DNA of 64,000 bases from Telluria antibiotica (lineage in GTDB: Bacteria; Pseudomonadota; Gammaproteobacteria; Burkholderiales; Burkholderiaceae_D): assembly GCF_011682055.1 (NCBI RefSeq), contig NZ_JAAQOM010000002.1, positions 476,827-540,826 of the forward strand, written 5' to 3'. Each line of letters starts with the position of its first letter. The first letter of the stretch is position 1. Below the pieces are notes generated by a model that saw only the letters and a list, made by a program, of their open reading frames with translations, had not been told where the DNA came from and searched no databases. This document shows, one piece after another, positions 24,922-34,737 of this stretch. The translations under genes were made by a program, and so were the position numbers.

Positions 24922-26241
24922 ATGAACATCATGAAGCCCGCCCCGACGGGGAATTCCACCCGTGATCGCGGGCGTTTGACACCGCGGCCTACGCGTGCGA
25001 TGCCCCTTGCATTCCCCAAGGGGGCCGCCGAAACCGCCTGGTCAAAGACCGGGCATGCAACCGTTCACGTTGGCACGACGCGGAACACGGATCGGTACGA
25101 ACTGAACGTCGCGACTGCTTATTACGACCGTCCGGATATCCTGGATGCGTGGTATCGGATGCTTGGCGAGGCGACGGGCCCTGAAACCTTGTACCAATCT
25201 CCTCAATTCTTCAACTACCTGGTCGACATGGATAGCGGGCAGGAAGCGAGCTATGAACTGTTCGTCATCCGCCGCCGCACCGATTACGCTATCGTCGGAT
25301 TCGTTCCGGTCCGCACGCTCGGCTGCGATCTCGACTTCCGATTCGGTTCGGTATCGCTGTTCAAACGGACGATGCGTACTTGTCAGATCCTGGGCAGCGT
25401 GCCACTGCTGGACCCGACGGAGCAAGGGCTTGTCGAATTCGTCGTGGCGCAACTTCTCGCACGTTATGCGAACTGCGACGCGCTGTACATGCAAGCCGTG
25501 CCGGAAGAAATAGGTGTCGGGCTGCCACGCTGCGCTGGCGTCTCCACCCATGTCCTGAATGGATGGCGTCCATGCCATACGCAGCCCCTGCCCGATAGCG
25601 TCGAGGCCTATCTGCAAAAATTCAACGCCAAGAAGCGCTACAACCTGTCGCGCCAGATCCGCCTGTTGACGGAAGCAGCCGGTCCGCTGCAAGTACGACG
25701 TATCGAGCAGCCCGGCCAGGTCGCGTCCCTCCTCGACGCCACGATCGCCATCACCGGTTCCCTGAGCGGTGCACGTGATGCCGAACAGGTGCGTCTGAAG
25801 AACCTTGCTCGTCACGGTCTCCTGCTGTCGTATGTGATCCGCTGCGGCGACGAAGACGTTGCCGTCGTGCTCGGGTCACGCTCATCAAGCGTCTGGCACG
25901 TCCACAAAATTGCCTGCAAACATAAGTACCTGCCCTTATCGGTGGGCATGAGCGCGGTCCACCTCGCGGTGATGGACGTGCTCGCCAATGCCCCCCTCCA
26001 GCTGATCGACTACGGCTACGGTACGCCGAATGCCGAATTCCGCTCGACTCACGTCTTGAGGTCACGCGGCCATGTTCTCCTGCACCGCACGCGCAGCTTG
26101 TCGACGCTGCTGCTGAAGGTACACGGCAAGTGCGACGCGCTGAACGAAGCCATGATTCGCCATACCAAGGCCGCAAAAAAATGGTACGCGAAACGCAAGC
26201 AGGCGTCGCCGCAGGCTCTCAAGGCGCGGCGAACCGCCTGA
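24922..26241 (+). CDS. FemAB/GNAT-type acyltransferase (Acetyltransf_6)
   Basis: A 439-residue protein with an Acetyltransf_6-like (BioF2/CelD) GNAT fold at about 60-400: YLQKFNAKKRYNLSRQIRLL and LIDYGYGTPNAEFRSTH are typical of these transferases, which add acyl or aminoacyl groups to amines, sugars or polysaccharides. The first 45 residues are Pro/Arg-rich and probably disordered. An AAGG site precedes the ATG. It starts 184 bases after the ketosynthase, in the same direction, and a terminator follows it, so it may use the acyl-ACP made upstream (inference). Confidence 0.75.
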   Translation: MNIMKPAPTGNSTRDRGRLTPRPTRAMPLAFPKGAAETAWSKTGHATVHVGTTRNTDRYELNVATAYYDRPDILDAWYRMLGEATGPETLYQSPQFFNYLVDMDSGQEASYELFVIRRRTDYAIVGFVPVRTLGCDLDFRFGSVSLFKRTMRTCQILGSVPLLDPTEQGLVEFVVAQLLARYANCDALYMQAVPEEIGVGLPRCAGVSTHVLNGWRPCHTQPLPDSVEAYLQKFNAKKRYNLSRQIRLLTEAAGPLQVRRIEQPGQVASLLDATIAITGSLSGARDAEQVRLKNLARHGLLLSYVIRCGDEDVAVVLGSRSSSVWHVHKIACKHKYLPLSVGMSAVHLAVMDVLANAPLQLIDYGYGTPNAEFRSTHVLRSRGHVLLHRTRSLSTLLLKVHGKCDALNEAMIRHTKAAKKWYAKRKQASPQALKARRTA

Positions 26242-26262
26242 CCGCCGGTTGACGTCACCGTG

Positions 26263-26287
26263 ATGGCCGCGGTGCGCGGCCATTTTC
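26263..26287 (+). terminator. Intrinsic terminator after the acyltransferase gene
   Basis: ATGGCCGCG (26263-26271) pairs perfectly with CGCGGCCAT (26275-26283) around a three-base loop and runs into TTTTC. It starts 22 bases after the stop. It closes the hydrolase-ACP-ketosynthase-acyltransferase group and separates it from the YjbH gene. Confidence 0.75.
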
Positions 26288-26514
26288 TCGCGCGTTCATC
26301 GAACAAGCCGACGTTTTCGATCGGACTAGGGTGCATCAAAACACGGCACATGACCAAATCGTAACTTCCTCTTAGGTAATTCCACTTTAGGATGCTGCAC
26401 TGCGATGTGTCGACCGGTTTTCGTGCCCTGGCAGTGCGCGCCCGTCCCGCTGACTTCAGACCCACCTGAACGGCCTGAAACACCTTTCAACAGCCTTGAT
26501 ATTTTTGAGTACAG

Positions 26515-29364
26515 ATGCCCGAGCGTTCCTCCCGATTGCCTGTCAAGTTGTCCTTGTACGGTTTACTCATCCTTGACGTTGTCAACGCCTATGCGGCAAC
26601 GCCGACGATTCAAGGGCAATCGGGCTACATCAACATGCCCAGCGCCTGGGTCGAGGCCGACGGCACGACGAGCCTCGGCATCGGCCACGACCAACCCTAC
26701 ACCCCGGTCTGGCTATCCGCGACCCTCCTGCCCTTCCTGCAAATGGTAGCGCGATACGAAAGCATCAGCGGTATTCCAGGTTTCACGAACGTCAGCGGTG
26801 CTTACGGAAGTAAGTATGGACGCTACAAGGACAAGCAGGTCGGACTGAAACTGCGCGTGTTCGACGAGACAGACAGTCTGCCTGCACTCTCGTTCGGCTC
26901 GAACGACATTCAAGGAACCCGACTGTTCAAGGGAGAATACCTGGTCGCATCGAAGAGCTTCGGTACCGCTCACAACGTGGAGGCCAGCGTCGGGTATGGG
27001 CGCACACGCCCCAGCGGATTGTTTGCCGGGATGCGCTGGGCCCCCATCGCGACGCCTGGATGGGCCGTCGTCGCCGAATACGATGCGACCGACTATCAGC
27101 GTGATTTTCGTGCCACCGAGACCGGCGCCGACAAGCGCCGGAAGGGTCCGGCAGTCGGCCTCGAATATCGTTGGGGATGGCTTGGGGCCCAGGTCGCGCG
27201 CCAGCGTGACCACTTCAGTTTCAATACCTATCTGAGCATTCCCTTCGCCGAGCGCGAATTCGTCCCGAAACTGTACGAGCCGGCGCCGTTCAATCCGAAA
27301 GATGCGCCGGCCCGGGTGTCGGTCGATGAGTGGAAGAACGATGGCACGCATGGCACGGCGCTGGTGCAAGCGCTCGTCAAACAGGACTTCAGAAACGTCC
27401 GCGTCGGGCTGGACGCCACGACGCTCAGACTGGTCCTCACCAATAACCGCATCTCGAACATGGGCCGTGCGGTGGGGCGCGCCGTGCGCACAGCGCTCGC
27501 ATTCGCCCCGCAAGGCACGGAGAAAATCGAGGTCACTTATACCAAGCTCGAGCAACCGATCGCGACCTATGAATTCCGTGATCTTCAACGCTTGAGCGAT
27601 TACCTGACAGGGCTGGCCGACCGCAACGCGTTCCTGCAAACGGTCGACGTGCGCTATGCCCAGCCGTCGGACAGGATTGGCGACGACCTGGGGCTGCTCG
27701 CTGCCGTACGTGACCAGGAAGAGGGACTGTCCATGCAGCTGGGACGCGAAGGCAGCCTCGTGCAGGTCGCGTCCGAAGACAAGGAAGCGAACCGCTTCAA
27801 GCTGGTTCCCAAGATGTCGTTCTTCTTCAACGACCCCAGCGGATTTTTACGCTACGAATTCTGGGGCGATGCCGTCTACGACCGGCGGCTGGCCGAAGGT
27901 CTGTACCTGAACAGCGATATGAAATTGACGGTCCTCCAGGACGTCACCGCCGTCACGCAGCCATCGAACAGTCTCCTGCCCCATGTGCGCACGGACATCG
28001 CCGACTATAAGCGCGCCGGCCGCGTCAAACTGAACCGCCTGCTGCTCAACAAGTACGCGATGCTGGACGAGCGGGTGTACGCGCGCATCTCCGCTGGTCT
28101 GTACGAAGAGATGTTCCGCGGTGCCGGCGGCCAGGTGTTGTACCTGCCGAAGGACAGCCGTTGGGCCACCGATCTGACCGCCGACGCCCTCCAGCAGCGG
28201 GGCTTCAAAGGCTGGTTCGACAAGCGCGACTACCAGACCGTCAGCGCCCTCGCCGCCATCCATTACAAGCTGCCCTACGATGTGACGGCGACGGCGCGCG
28301 TCGGACGCTTCCTCGCCAAGGACGATGGCGTCAGGCTCGAGTTCAAACGTCGTTTCCCGTCCGGTGTCGAGATAGGCGCGTGGTATTCGCGGACCAACGG
28401 CAAGGACATCACGAATCCCGGTACGCCGGACAAACCGTACAACGACAAGGGCGTGTTCCTGTCGGTACCGCTGAACATCATGCTGCCGGCCGACAGTCAG
28501 AACGCGGCAAGTGTCGCATTGTCGCCGTGGACGCGCGACGTCGGGCAGATGGTGGCGAGTCCTGGCGACCTGTACGACATGATGGAGCAGCCGCGCCGTG
28601 ACATGACGGCGTACGACGGCCTCGGGAACTTTGCCGAACGTCGCGACGAGCAGAACCTCCCTGCCGTGAATCCGCCCGTACGTCCGATGACCAATCCGTG
28701 GCCCGAATTCCGCTGGCGCCTGGAGCAGTCGGTGTCCACGACGCCAACGTTGCCCCAGTCGGTCAAGGGTACGATGCTGGGCGCGGGCGCCATTCTCGCA
28801 AGCGCGTTGCTGGACAAGCCAGTCGACCATTTCATGAAGCGGCACGCGAATTCCTCATTCATGCGCGACTGGAGCAAGTTGGGCAAAGCCTCCCCCGTCG
28901 CATTCGCGGGCGCCGCCGGCGCCGCGCTGCTGTTCGGCGACGCCCGAGCGGAAAACGCTGGCATCGTCGCACTGGAGTCCATGGCTGCGGCGGGTGCGAT
29001 CTCGATTGCAACGAAGCGCGTGGTCGGTCGCGCGCGCCCCGACGAGGAGCTCGGGCCGCTGAGCAAGACACGTAACCGCGCCGATGCGTCCTTCCCCTCG
29101 AACCACAGCACGCTGGCCTTCGCAGCGATCACGCCGTTGGCGCAGGAATACAATGCCCCATGGCTCTACGGCGTGGCCGCGATCGGTACGCTGGGCCGGA
29201 CTGCAGACCGCCAGCACTGGGTGTCGGACGTCGTCGCCGGAGGAGTCCTCGGCTATGCAGTGGGCAGCTGGTTGTGGCGGGCGCAGAGCCAGGACAGGCG
29301 CTCCAGCTTCGCCGTGAGTCCTGGGCCAAGGTCGATCGAGATGGCCTGGCGCGGCAGCTATTGA
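26515..29364 (+). CDS. YjbH outer-membrane protein fused to a PAP2 phosphatase
   Basis: A 949-residue exported protein. After a signal peptide (about 1-29, ending NAYA) comes a YjbH domain (from GQSGYINMPSAW to about residue 700), the outer-membrane/exopolysaccharide-secretion family. The C-terminal 190 residues form a PAP2 lipid phosphatase with all three motifs: K834-x6-R841-P842, FPSNHS with H864, and R-x5-H901-x3-D. The hydrophobic segments around 760-940 fit PAP2 helices. Stand-alone YjbH proteins are about 700 residues, so this is a true fusion. It might dephosphorylate an undecaprenyl-type carrier or lipid at the site of polysaccharide export (inference). Confidence 0.85.
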   Translation: MPERSSRLPVKLSLYGLLILDVVNAYAATPTIQGQSGYINMPSAWVEADGTTSLGIGHDQPYTPVWLSATLLPFLQMVARYESISGIPGFTNVSGAYGSKYGRYKDKQVGLKLRVFDETDSLPALSFGSNDIQGTRLFKGEYLVASKSFGTAHNVEASVGYGRTRPSGLFAGMRWAPIATPGWAVVAEYDATDYQRDFRATETGADKRRKGPAVGLEYRWGWLGAQVARQRDHFSFNTYLSIPFAEREFVPKLYEPAPFNPKDAPARVSVDEWKNDGTHGTALVQALVKQDFRNVRVGLDATTLRLVLTNNRISNMGRAVGRAVRTALAFAPQGTEKIEVTYTKLEQPIATYEFRDLQRLSDYLTGLADRNAFLQTVDVRYAQPSDRIGDDLGLLAAVRDQEEGLSMQLGREGSLVQVASEDKEANRFKLVPKMSFFFNDPSGFLRYEFWGDAVYDRRLAEGLYLNSDMKLTVLQDVTAVTQPSNSLLPHVRTDIADYKRAGRVKLNRLLLNKYAMLDERVYARISAGLYEEMFRGAGGQVLYLPKDSRWATDLTADALQQRGFKGWFDKRDYQTVSALAAIHYKLPYDVTATARVGRFLAKDDGVRLEFKRRFPSGVEIGAWYSRTNGKDITNPGTPDKPYNDKGVFLSVPLNIMLPADSQNAASVALSPWTRDVGQMVASPGDLYDMMEQPRRDMTAYDGLGNFAERRDEQNLPAVNPPVRPMTNPWPEFRWRLEQSVSTTPTLPQSVKGTMLGAGAILASALLDKPVDHFMKRHANSSFMRDWSKLGKASPVAFAGAAGAALLFGDARAENAGIVALESMAAAGAISIATKRVVGRARPDEELGPLSKTRNRADASFPSNHSTLAFAAITPLAQEYNAPWLYGVAAIGTLGRTADRQHWVSDVVAGGVLGYAVGSWLWRAQSQDRRSSFAVSPGPRSIEMAWRGSY

Positions 29365-29516
29365 GTCACGCGTGTCGCCGACATTACGACTTGGCAATGA
29401 TTACATGAACGTCATTCAGGTGCGGCCGTTCGCGCATATCATGCGCTGGTACCGGGCACCGGACATGCGAGCAACGCTCCGTGGCTGGGTTGGCCGCCCC
29501 GCCCGAAGGAACCCGA

Positions 29517-30086
29517 ATGGATGACGATTTCGAAATCGAAGGCCCACACAACCACGCCGTTGAACATGCGGTCGAACAGCGCGACCCGCTGGCCCAGCGT
29601 ATTGCCCTGATGACAGCGGTACTCTCGACCGTCGGCGCAATCGTCAACTATGCAAGCGGAAACGCGCAGACAGAAGCCCTGGTCCTGAAAAACCAGAGCA
29701 TCCTCCTGCAGACCCGAGCCAGCGATCAATGGGCGTACTACCAATCGAAATCGACCAAGTCCCACATTGCCAACGGCCTGGCGGCGCTCGCGACGGATCC
29801 GACGGTGCGCCAGCGCTTCATCGATGAGCGCGATCTCGAGAACAAGCAGCGTCTCGAGGTGCAGGGCGAGGCAAGACGGCTCGAGGGGGAATCGCAGCGC
29901 CTGGCGCGCGAGTCGGACGCGAAACTGCACCCGCACGAGCGTCTCGCTCTGGCACTGGGCTTTCTCCAGATCGGCATCGCACTGGCCGCGATCACCGTTC
30001 TGACGCGGCGCCGGTGGCTATTGTGGGGCGCCGCCGGCGCCGCGCTGGTCGGCATCGGCGCGGCGATTTCGGCGATCCTCCCGTAA
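29517..30086 (+). CDS. DUF4337 membrane protein
   Basis: A 189-residue protein with one hydrophobic segment near the N-terminus (IALMTAVLSTVGAIVNYAS), a charged helical middle (residues 60-135) and two C-terminal membrane segments. QTRASDQWAYYQSKSTK is the DUF4337 hallmark. No biochemical role is known. The ATG at 29517 has an AAGGA site; an ATG at 29481 would add 12 residues. It follows the YjbH-PAP2 gene by 152 bases in the same direction. Confidence 0.8.
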   Translation: MDDDFEIEGPHNHAVEHAVEQRDPLAQRIALMTAVLSTVGAIVNYASGNAQTEALVLKNQSILLQTRASDQWAYYQSKSTKSHIANGLAALATDPTVRQRFIDERDLENKQRLEVQGEARRLEGESQRLARESDAKLHPHERLALALGFLQIGIALAAITVLTRRRWLLWGAAGAALVGIGAAISAILP

Positions 30087-30164
30087 CGCGGCCTCTGCTC
30101 CCATTCGCTGGTGCTCCGGTTCCAGAAGACCTGCCGCACTGCGGGGATCGCAGCGGGTCGGGCG

Positions 30165-30872
30165 CTATGACAGGATGTTGACTGCCCGCGCGGCCACGAG
30201 GCCGACAGTGAGCAAGGACGCAAACGACTCCACCATGAACAACAGCTTGGCGCGCACACTCAGCGGCAGGGTATCGGTCGGCGAAAACGCCGTCGCATTC
30301 GTGAACGACACGAATACATAATCGAAAAAGCCGGGCGTCCACGCCTCGTGCCCGGGGCAATCCGCGTTCATTTGAGGGAACATCAAATCGGCGATCGGTT
30401 GTTTGATGAAGTCGCGCGCCGCCGGACCGCCACGGTCCATGTTCCAGAACCACAACGCAAATACGACAATGTTCGTCAGCCATATATTCAATGCGTCGAT
30501 GAGAAGGCTTTGCCCGGTGGTTCCTTTGGCACCGTAAAGAAGTGCCTTCAGTACGCCGAACAGGGCCTGAAAATTGATGAGCGTGATCACCATCGTCAGT
30601 ACGATTGCAGCCTGACGAATCTTGCGGCGCCGATGATGAATCAAGGTCCAGTGGTGCGAGGTTGTCGCGCGCAACATCTGGGTATGCGTCCAAGCGGTAG
30701 CGACCGACAGCGGCACCAGCAAAGCCAATTCGACCACTGACGCGAACCACCATGGGAAGGCCGTCAGATCATTGATGAGGAACGCATTGAGCGCCGCCGT
30801 GACAACGATCGCAGCGCGTGCGATCCATATCTCGCGCATATGGCGTCTCACGACAAGTTCATCGTTAGACAT
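30165..30872 (-). CDS. Multi-pass membrane protein of unknown function
   Basis: A 235-residue inner-membrane protein with about five hydrophobic segments. The last third (DYVFVSFTNATAFSPTDTLP... LTVGLVAARAVNIL) resembles the pore-like C-terminus of DUF1345 and two-helix channel relatives, but no selectivity filter is present and I cannot assign a function. I chose the ATG at 30872 (MSNDELVV); an ATG at 30968 adds 32 unlikely residues. It converges on the DUF4337 gene. Confidence 0.6.
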   Translation of the reverse strand: MSNDELVVRRHMREIWIARAAIVVTAALNAFLINDLTAFPWWFASVVELALLVPLSVATAWTHTQMLRATTSHHWTLIHHRRRKIRQAAIVLTMVITLINFQALFGVLKALLYGAKGTTGQSLLIDALNIWLTNIVVFALWFWNMDRGGPAARDFIKQPIADLMFPQMNADCPGHEAWTPGFFDYVFVSFTNATAFSPTDTLPLSVRAKLLFMVESFASLLTVGLVAARAVNILS

Positions 30873-30991
30873 AAAAGGTATCAACTCCACGATATGAATG
30901 TGTGCTCTTCTCTCCCAGGCACCGCTCCCCACAGCACCACGCATCACCGAGATGCCGATCGCTGGCAAGTGAATGCTGTGCGGCGACAGGC

Positions 30992-32425
30992 TCAGGAAGG
31001 TTCGCGCAAATCCTGCCGACCCGGCGTTCGTACTTCACTTGTCATTCCAGCGACCGCCAATGGCAGCCTGACGTCGACCTGCAATCCTCTACCCTGCTCT
31101 CCCGCCCCCATCCTGATCTCTCCCTTCAGCGAATCGCAGATCTCCTTGACGATCGACAGCCCCAACCCGAAGCTGTTCGGCTTGCCCGGATCGGCACGGT
31201 AGAAGCGCTCGAATACGCGATCCCGATGCGCAGCCGCGATACCGGGGCCGGTATCGACGATGCGCAGCAGTGCGCAATTGCCGGCGCGTTGAATGCGCAC
31301 GCTGACCGAGCCTGGCCCCTCCATGTGCTTGATCGCATTGTCGATCAGGTTGAACGTGATCTCGCGCAGTAGATGAGGCGCCGCCGCCAGGACCAGGCCG
31401 TCGTCGGACGCGTCCAGGCCCAGTTCGACATCGTAGCGCTGCGCCAGCGGCGCAAGCTCCTCGATCACCGAGGTGACAGTTTCGCTCAGCACGGTGGACG
31501 GCGGAGGCTGCTCGGGATGGGCATGTTGGCGGCCTTGTTCGATGCTGGCCAGGATCAACAGTTGATTGATGACTTTCGTCCCTTGCACCGTCGTGTTCTG
31601 CATCGCGGCCAACAGCGCCTTCTGCTCCGGCCCCACGCGCTCGTCGCGCATGCCGTAGTTCAGCTGAGAAGTGAGGATGGCGAACGACGTGCGCAGGTGA
31701 TGCGCCGTGCTCGCCACGAAACGCTCGTAGGCGGACAACGTCTGGTCCAATCGCACGACGTAGCCGTTCAGCGCGCCGATCACCGGCAGCAACTCGCGCG
31801 GCACGGCGGCCGCGTCCAGTTGTTCGAGCGAGCCCGGCTGGCGACGGCCGACGCGTTCACTGAACTGCATCAATGGGCGCAACGTCCAGCGCAACGCGAC
31901 GACAAGTGCAACCAGTACCAGCGCGAGCAGGACCAAATGCTCGCGAGCGGTCATCAGGAAAAGCCGCTTGCGCAGCGCGGCGTGGCCGCGCATGGTCTGC
32001 GCCACCTCGACCGTGATATGCCCGCCGTCCCGCAGATCCTGGCCGTAAGCGACGACGCGCACCGGATCGCCACGCACACGGCTCTTGAAATAGCTCTCCT
32101 GCTCGCCCAGGCCAAGCGACGGCGGCGGCGTCAGCGCAGCGTCGCCGTCGATCAGCCGGCCATCGGACCTGCGCACGGCATAGAACACACGGTCCTGATT
32201 TTCATCGGCGAACAGTTCGAATGCGGCCGGCGGCGCGCCGTTGCTGGCGCCGCCATCCGCCGCCATCTGCTCGGCGATGATCCGTGCCGATCCCCGCAAC
32301 AGTTGGCGCTGCACTTCGGTCGCCACACGGTCGGCGCTGCGATAGGTGACGACAAGGTCGATTGCCGAACATACGAGCATCGGCAGGAACACCCATGTCG
32401 CCAGGCGTGATTTCAGACTGTGCAT
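30992..32425 (-). CDS. TctE-like membrane sensor histidine kinase
   Basis: A 477-residue kinase: transmembrane helix at about 10-28, periplasmic sensor 30-160, second helix about 165-180, HAMP-like linker, HisKA with H242 in ASTAHHLRTSF, HATPase_c with NLIDNAIKH, DTGPGIA and FGLGLSIVKEI. The family usually has AHQLRTPL; here Ser replaces the Pro after Thr, a change at a place that affects phosphatase balance. It begins 1 base after the regulator's stop. A fragment of a closely related kinase lies at 44.5 kb. It probably senses a substrate taken up by the divergent porin/ABC system (inference). Confidence 0.9.
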   Translation of the reverse strand: MHSLKSRLATWVFLPMLVCSAIDLVVTYRSADRVATEVQRQLLRGSARIIAEQMAADGGASNGAPPAAFELFADENQDRVFYAVRRSDGRLIDGDAALTPPPSLGLGEQESYFKSRVRGDPVRVVAYGQDLRDGGHITVEVAQTMRGHAALRKRLFLMTAREHLVLLALVLVALVVALRWTLRPLMQFSERVGRRQPGSLEQLDAAAVPRELLPVIGALNGYVVRLDQTLSAYERFVASTAHHLRTSFAILTSQLNYGMRDERVGPEQKALLAAMQNTTVQGTKVINQLLILASIEQGRQHAHPEQPPPSTVLSETVTSVIEELAPLAQRYDVELGLDASDDGLVLAAAPHLLREITFNLIDNAIKHMEGPGSVSVRIQRAGNCALLRIVDTGPGIAAAHRDRVFERFYRADPGKPNSFGLGLSIVKEICDSLKGEIRMGAGEQGRGLQVDVRLPLAVAGMTSEVRTPGRQDLREPS

Positions 32426-32426
32426 C

Positions 32427-33098
32427 TCAAGGCTCGACCGCGCTCAACATGTAGCCGAGTCCGCGCAACGTGATGATGGCGACGCCGCTGTCTTCCAGTT
32501 TCTTGCGCAGGCGGACGATGTAGACCTCGAGCGCCTTGGGCGTGACCATGTCGTTCAGGATGACCAGGCTGTCGGCCAGGTCGTGCTTGGAGACCGTCTT
32601 GCCGACCTTGCGCAGCAGGGCCTCGAGCACCGCGTGCTCACGCGGGGTCAACTGCAGTATCCGGTCCCGGACGCGGAAGATCTTGGAGTTGCTGTCGTAA
32701 TGCAGGTTACCGCAACTGACCGTCGGGTTCGCGTTGCCGCTGGCGCGCCGCAACAACGAGCGCAGCCGCGCTTCCAGTTCCTGGATGTCGAACGGCTTCG
32801 CGAGATAGTCATCGGCCCCCAGGTTCAGATGCTCGACGATGTCCTGCAGCGAATCCTGGGCACTGATGATCAGGACCGGCACGCCGTTGTTCTGGCTACG
32901 CAGCCGCCGCAGTAACATCTGCCCGCTCAGCAGCGGCAGGGTCAGGTCGAGCAGGATCGCATCGTACGTCTGCGTGCGCAGTAAATGATCCGCCTCTTCA
33001 CCGCTGAATGCCTGTTCGACGGCATAGCCCGACTGGTTCAGGAGCCGGGTCAGCCAGGCCGACAGGTCGCGATTGTCTTCCGTGAGTAAAAGTTTCAT
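32427..33098 (-). CDS. TctD/OmpR-family response regulator
   Basis: A 223-residue regulator: receiver domain (E7/D8, phosphoacceptor D51 in ILLDLTLP, lysine in LAKPFD) and an OmpR winged helix ending RGLGYML. I chose the ATG at 33098, which gives the standard start MKLLLTEDN; two upstream ATGs add up to 12 residues. First gene of the regulator-kinase operon, divergent from the porin gene across a 168-base region that probably contains its target sites. Confidence 0.92.
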   Translation of the reverse strand: MKLLLTEDNRDLSAWLTRLLNQSGYAVEQAFSGEEADHLLRTQTYDAILLDLTLPLLSGQMLLRRLRSQNNGVPVLIISAQDSLQDIVEHLNLGADDYLAKPFDIQELEARLRSLLRRASGNANPTVSCGNLHYDSNSKIFRVRDRILQLTPREHAVLEALLRKVGKTVSKHDLADSLVILNDMVTPKALEVYIVRLRKKLEDSGVAIITLRGLGYMLSAVEP

Positions 33099-33266
33099 CG
33101 CGTTAATCATGTCCTGTGCGCCCGCGTTCAGCAAGCCCTGCGAATTAATTTTTGGATAGAAAATTTATTGTAGGCATTTAGTAGGGTTGCCATTCCTATA
33201 GTGAGCTCGGTACGCCTGAAGCAGCAGGCTACAGCCCCCTCACCTATAAAAACGATGGAGACCCGT

Positions 33267-34655
33267 ATGAAAAAGCTGATGGCAATCGCCGTTCTCGGCA
33301 CGCTGGGCGCAGCGGCGCAGGCGCAGACCCAGTCCGTGCAAGAGTTGCAGGACGCGCTGCTGAAAGCGCAACAGGCGGCCGCCGATGCGCAACTCGCAGC
33401 AAAGCAAGCGCAACAGGCATTGGCCCAAGTGCAGCAGGCCATGGCCGCGCGCCCATCCCAGGCCGCCGCCGACAACGGCGCTGCGGGCCGCACGACCGCT
33501 GCGACGGATCCCGCGACCGCAGGCGCCGATACCGGCCACCAGGTCGACCCTCTGGGCGCGAGCTCGGTGGGTTCGGGCGGCCTCGTCTACCGCCACGGTG
33601 GTGACGTCGTGCGCCTGTACGGGCTCATCGATCTGAGCATGAGCCGCAAGACCAATGCCGACGCCGCCGGCCATACCCAGAACGACATGTCGGTGGCCTG
33701 GTTCAGCGGCAACCGCTGGGGCCTCGAAGGCGAGCACTTGCTGCCGAATACGGATGGCCTGAAGGCGATCTTCAAGCTCGAGAGCGAATACGAACTCCCC
33801 ACCGGCAATATGGATACCCCAGGCGTCCTGTTCAACCGCGATGCGTGGCTGGGCCTGGAAAGCCCCACGCTGGGCAAGCTGACCTTTGGCCGCCAGAACA
33901 CGCTCGCACGTGAATTCTCGAAGATCTACGGCGACGCCTACGGCAGCGCCGGCGTGACCTACGACGAAGGCGGCTACACCAACAACAATAACTTCAAGCA
34001 GTTCATCTTCTACTCCGGCAGCGCCACTGGTACGCGCTACGACAAGGGCATCGTGTGGAAGAAGAGCTACGGCAAGCTAATGGCGGGCCTGGGTTACCAG
34101 GTCGGGGGCGAACCGGGCAACAACCGCGAGGGCACGACCAAGTCGGTCGCCCTCGCCTACAACGGCGGCGACGTGAACGTGTCCGGCTTCTACAACACCG
34201 CCGTGGTCAACGACTTTACGCACACGTCGTACTCGGTCGGCGGTAACTACAAGATCGGCATGGTGCGCGTGAATGCCGGCTATGTCCACTACACGGCGGA
34301 ACAACCGGCGTCCCTCGGCGATCGCCACGACAACGCGTACACGATCTCCACGAAGTTCACGCCGGGCGGCCACTTCGATTACGAACTGGGCTGGCAGACG
34401 ATGAATGCCACCAACGCGGCAGTGAACGGCGGCGGCTTCGTGCTGAACGCCTATGCCGACGCGTCGGCTGCCAAAGCCACCGCAACCGGCAAGCGCCAAA
34501 CGGTGTACGGCTCGGTCTTCTATCACTTCGACAAGCGTACCGAACTGTACCTGGCGTCCGACTACCTCAGCACGGATGGCAGCTACAAGGCCGCGCAGGC
34601 GCACGGCGCCGACTCCCAGTTCGAACTTGCCACGGGCCTGCGCTTCCGTTTCTGA
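33267..34655 (+). CDS. Gram-negative general porin
   Basis: A 462-residue outer-membrane porin: signal peptide (about 1-19, ending AQA), an Ala/Gln-rich coiled-coil segment at 25-65, a linker, then a porin barrel beginning DVVRLYGLIDLSMSRK and ending with the aromatic LRFRF. The coiled coil before the barrel may anchor it to peptidoglycan or trimerise it. The ATG at 33267 has a GATGGAG site. It faces a divergent TctDE-type system and precedes an ABC importer by 82 bases, so it is probably the outer-membrane door for that importer's substrate. Confidence 0.9.
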   Translation: MKKLMAIAVLGTLGAAAQAQTQSVQELQDALLKAQQAAADAQLAAKQAQQALAQVQQAMAARPSQAAADNGAAGRTTAATDPATAGADTGHQVDPLGASSVGSGGLVYRHGGDVVRLYGLIDLSMSRKTNADAAGHTQNDMSVAWFSGNRWGLEGEHLLPNTDGLKAIFKLESEYELPTGNMDTPGVLFNRDAWLGLESPTLGKLTFGRQNTLAREFSKIYGDAYGSAGVTYDEGGYTNNNNFKQFIFYSGSATGTRYDKGIVWKKSYGKLMAGLGYQVGGEPGNNREGTTKSVALAYNGGDVNVSGFYNTAVVNDFTHTSYSVGGNYKIGMVRVNAGYVHYTAEQPASLGDRHDNAYTISTKFTPGGHFDYELGWQTMNATNAAVNGGGFVLNAYADASAAKATATGKRQTVYGSVFYHFDKRTELYLASDYLSTDGSYKAAQAHGADSQFELATGLRFRF

Positions 34656-34737
34656 GCGGACGGCAGTAATGTAGATGAGCCGGGGACGTCGCATCGGGCG
34701 CCACCCCGGCCACGACAATAACCACCAAGGAGACAAC

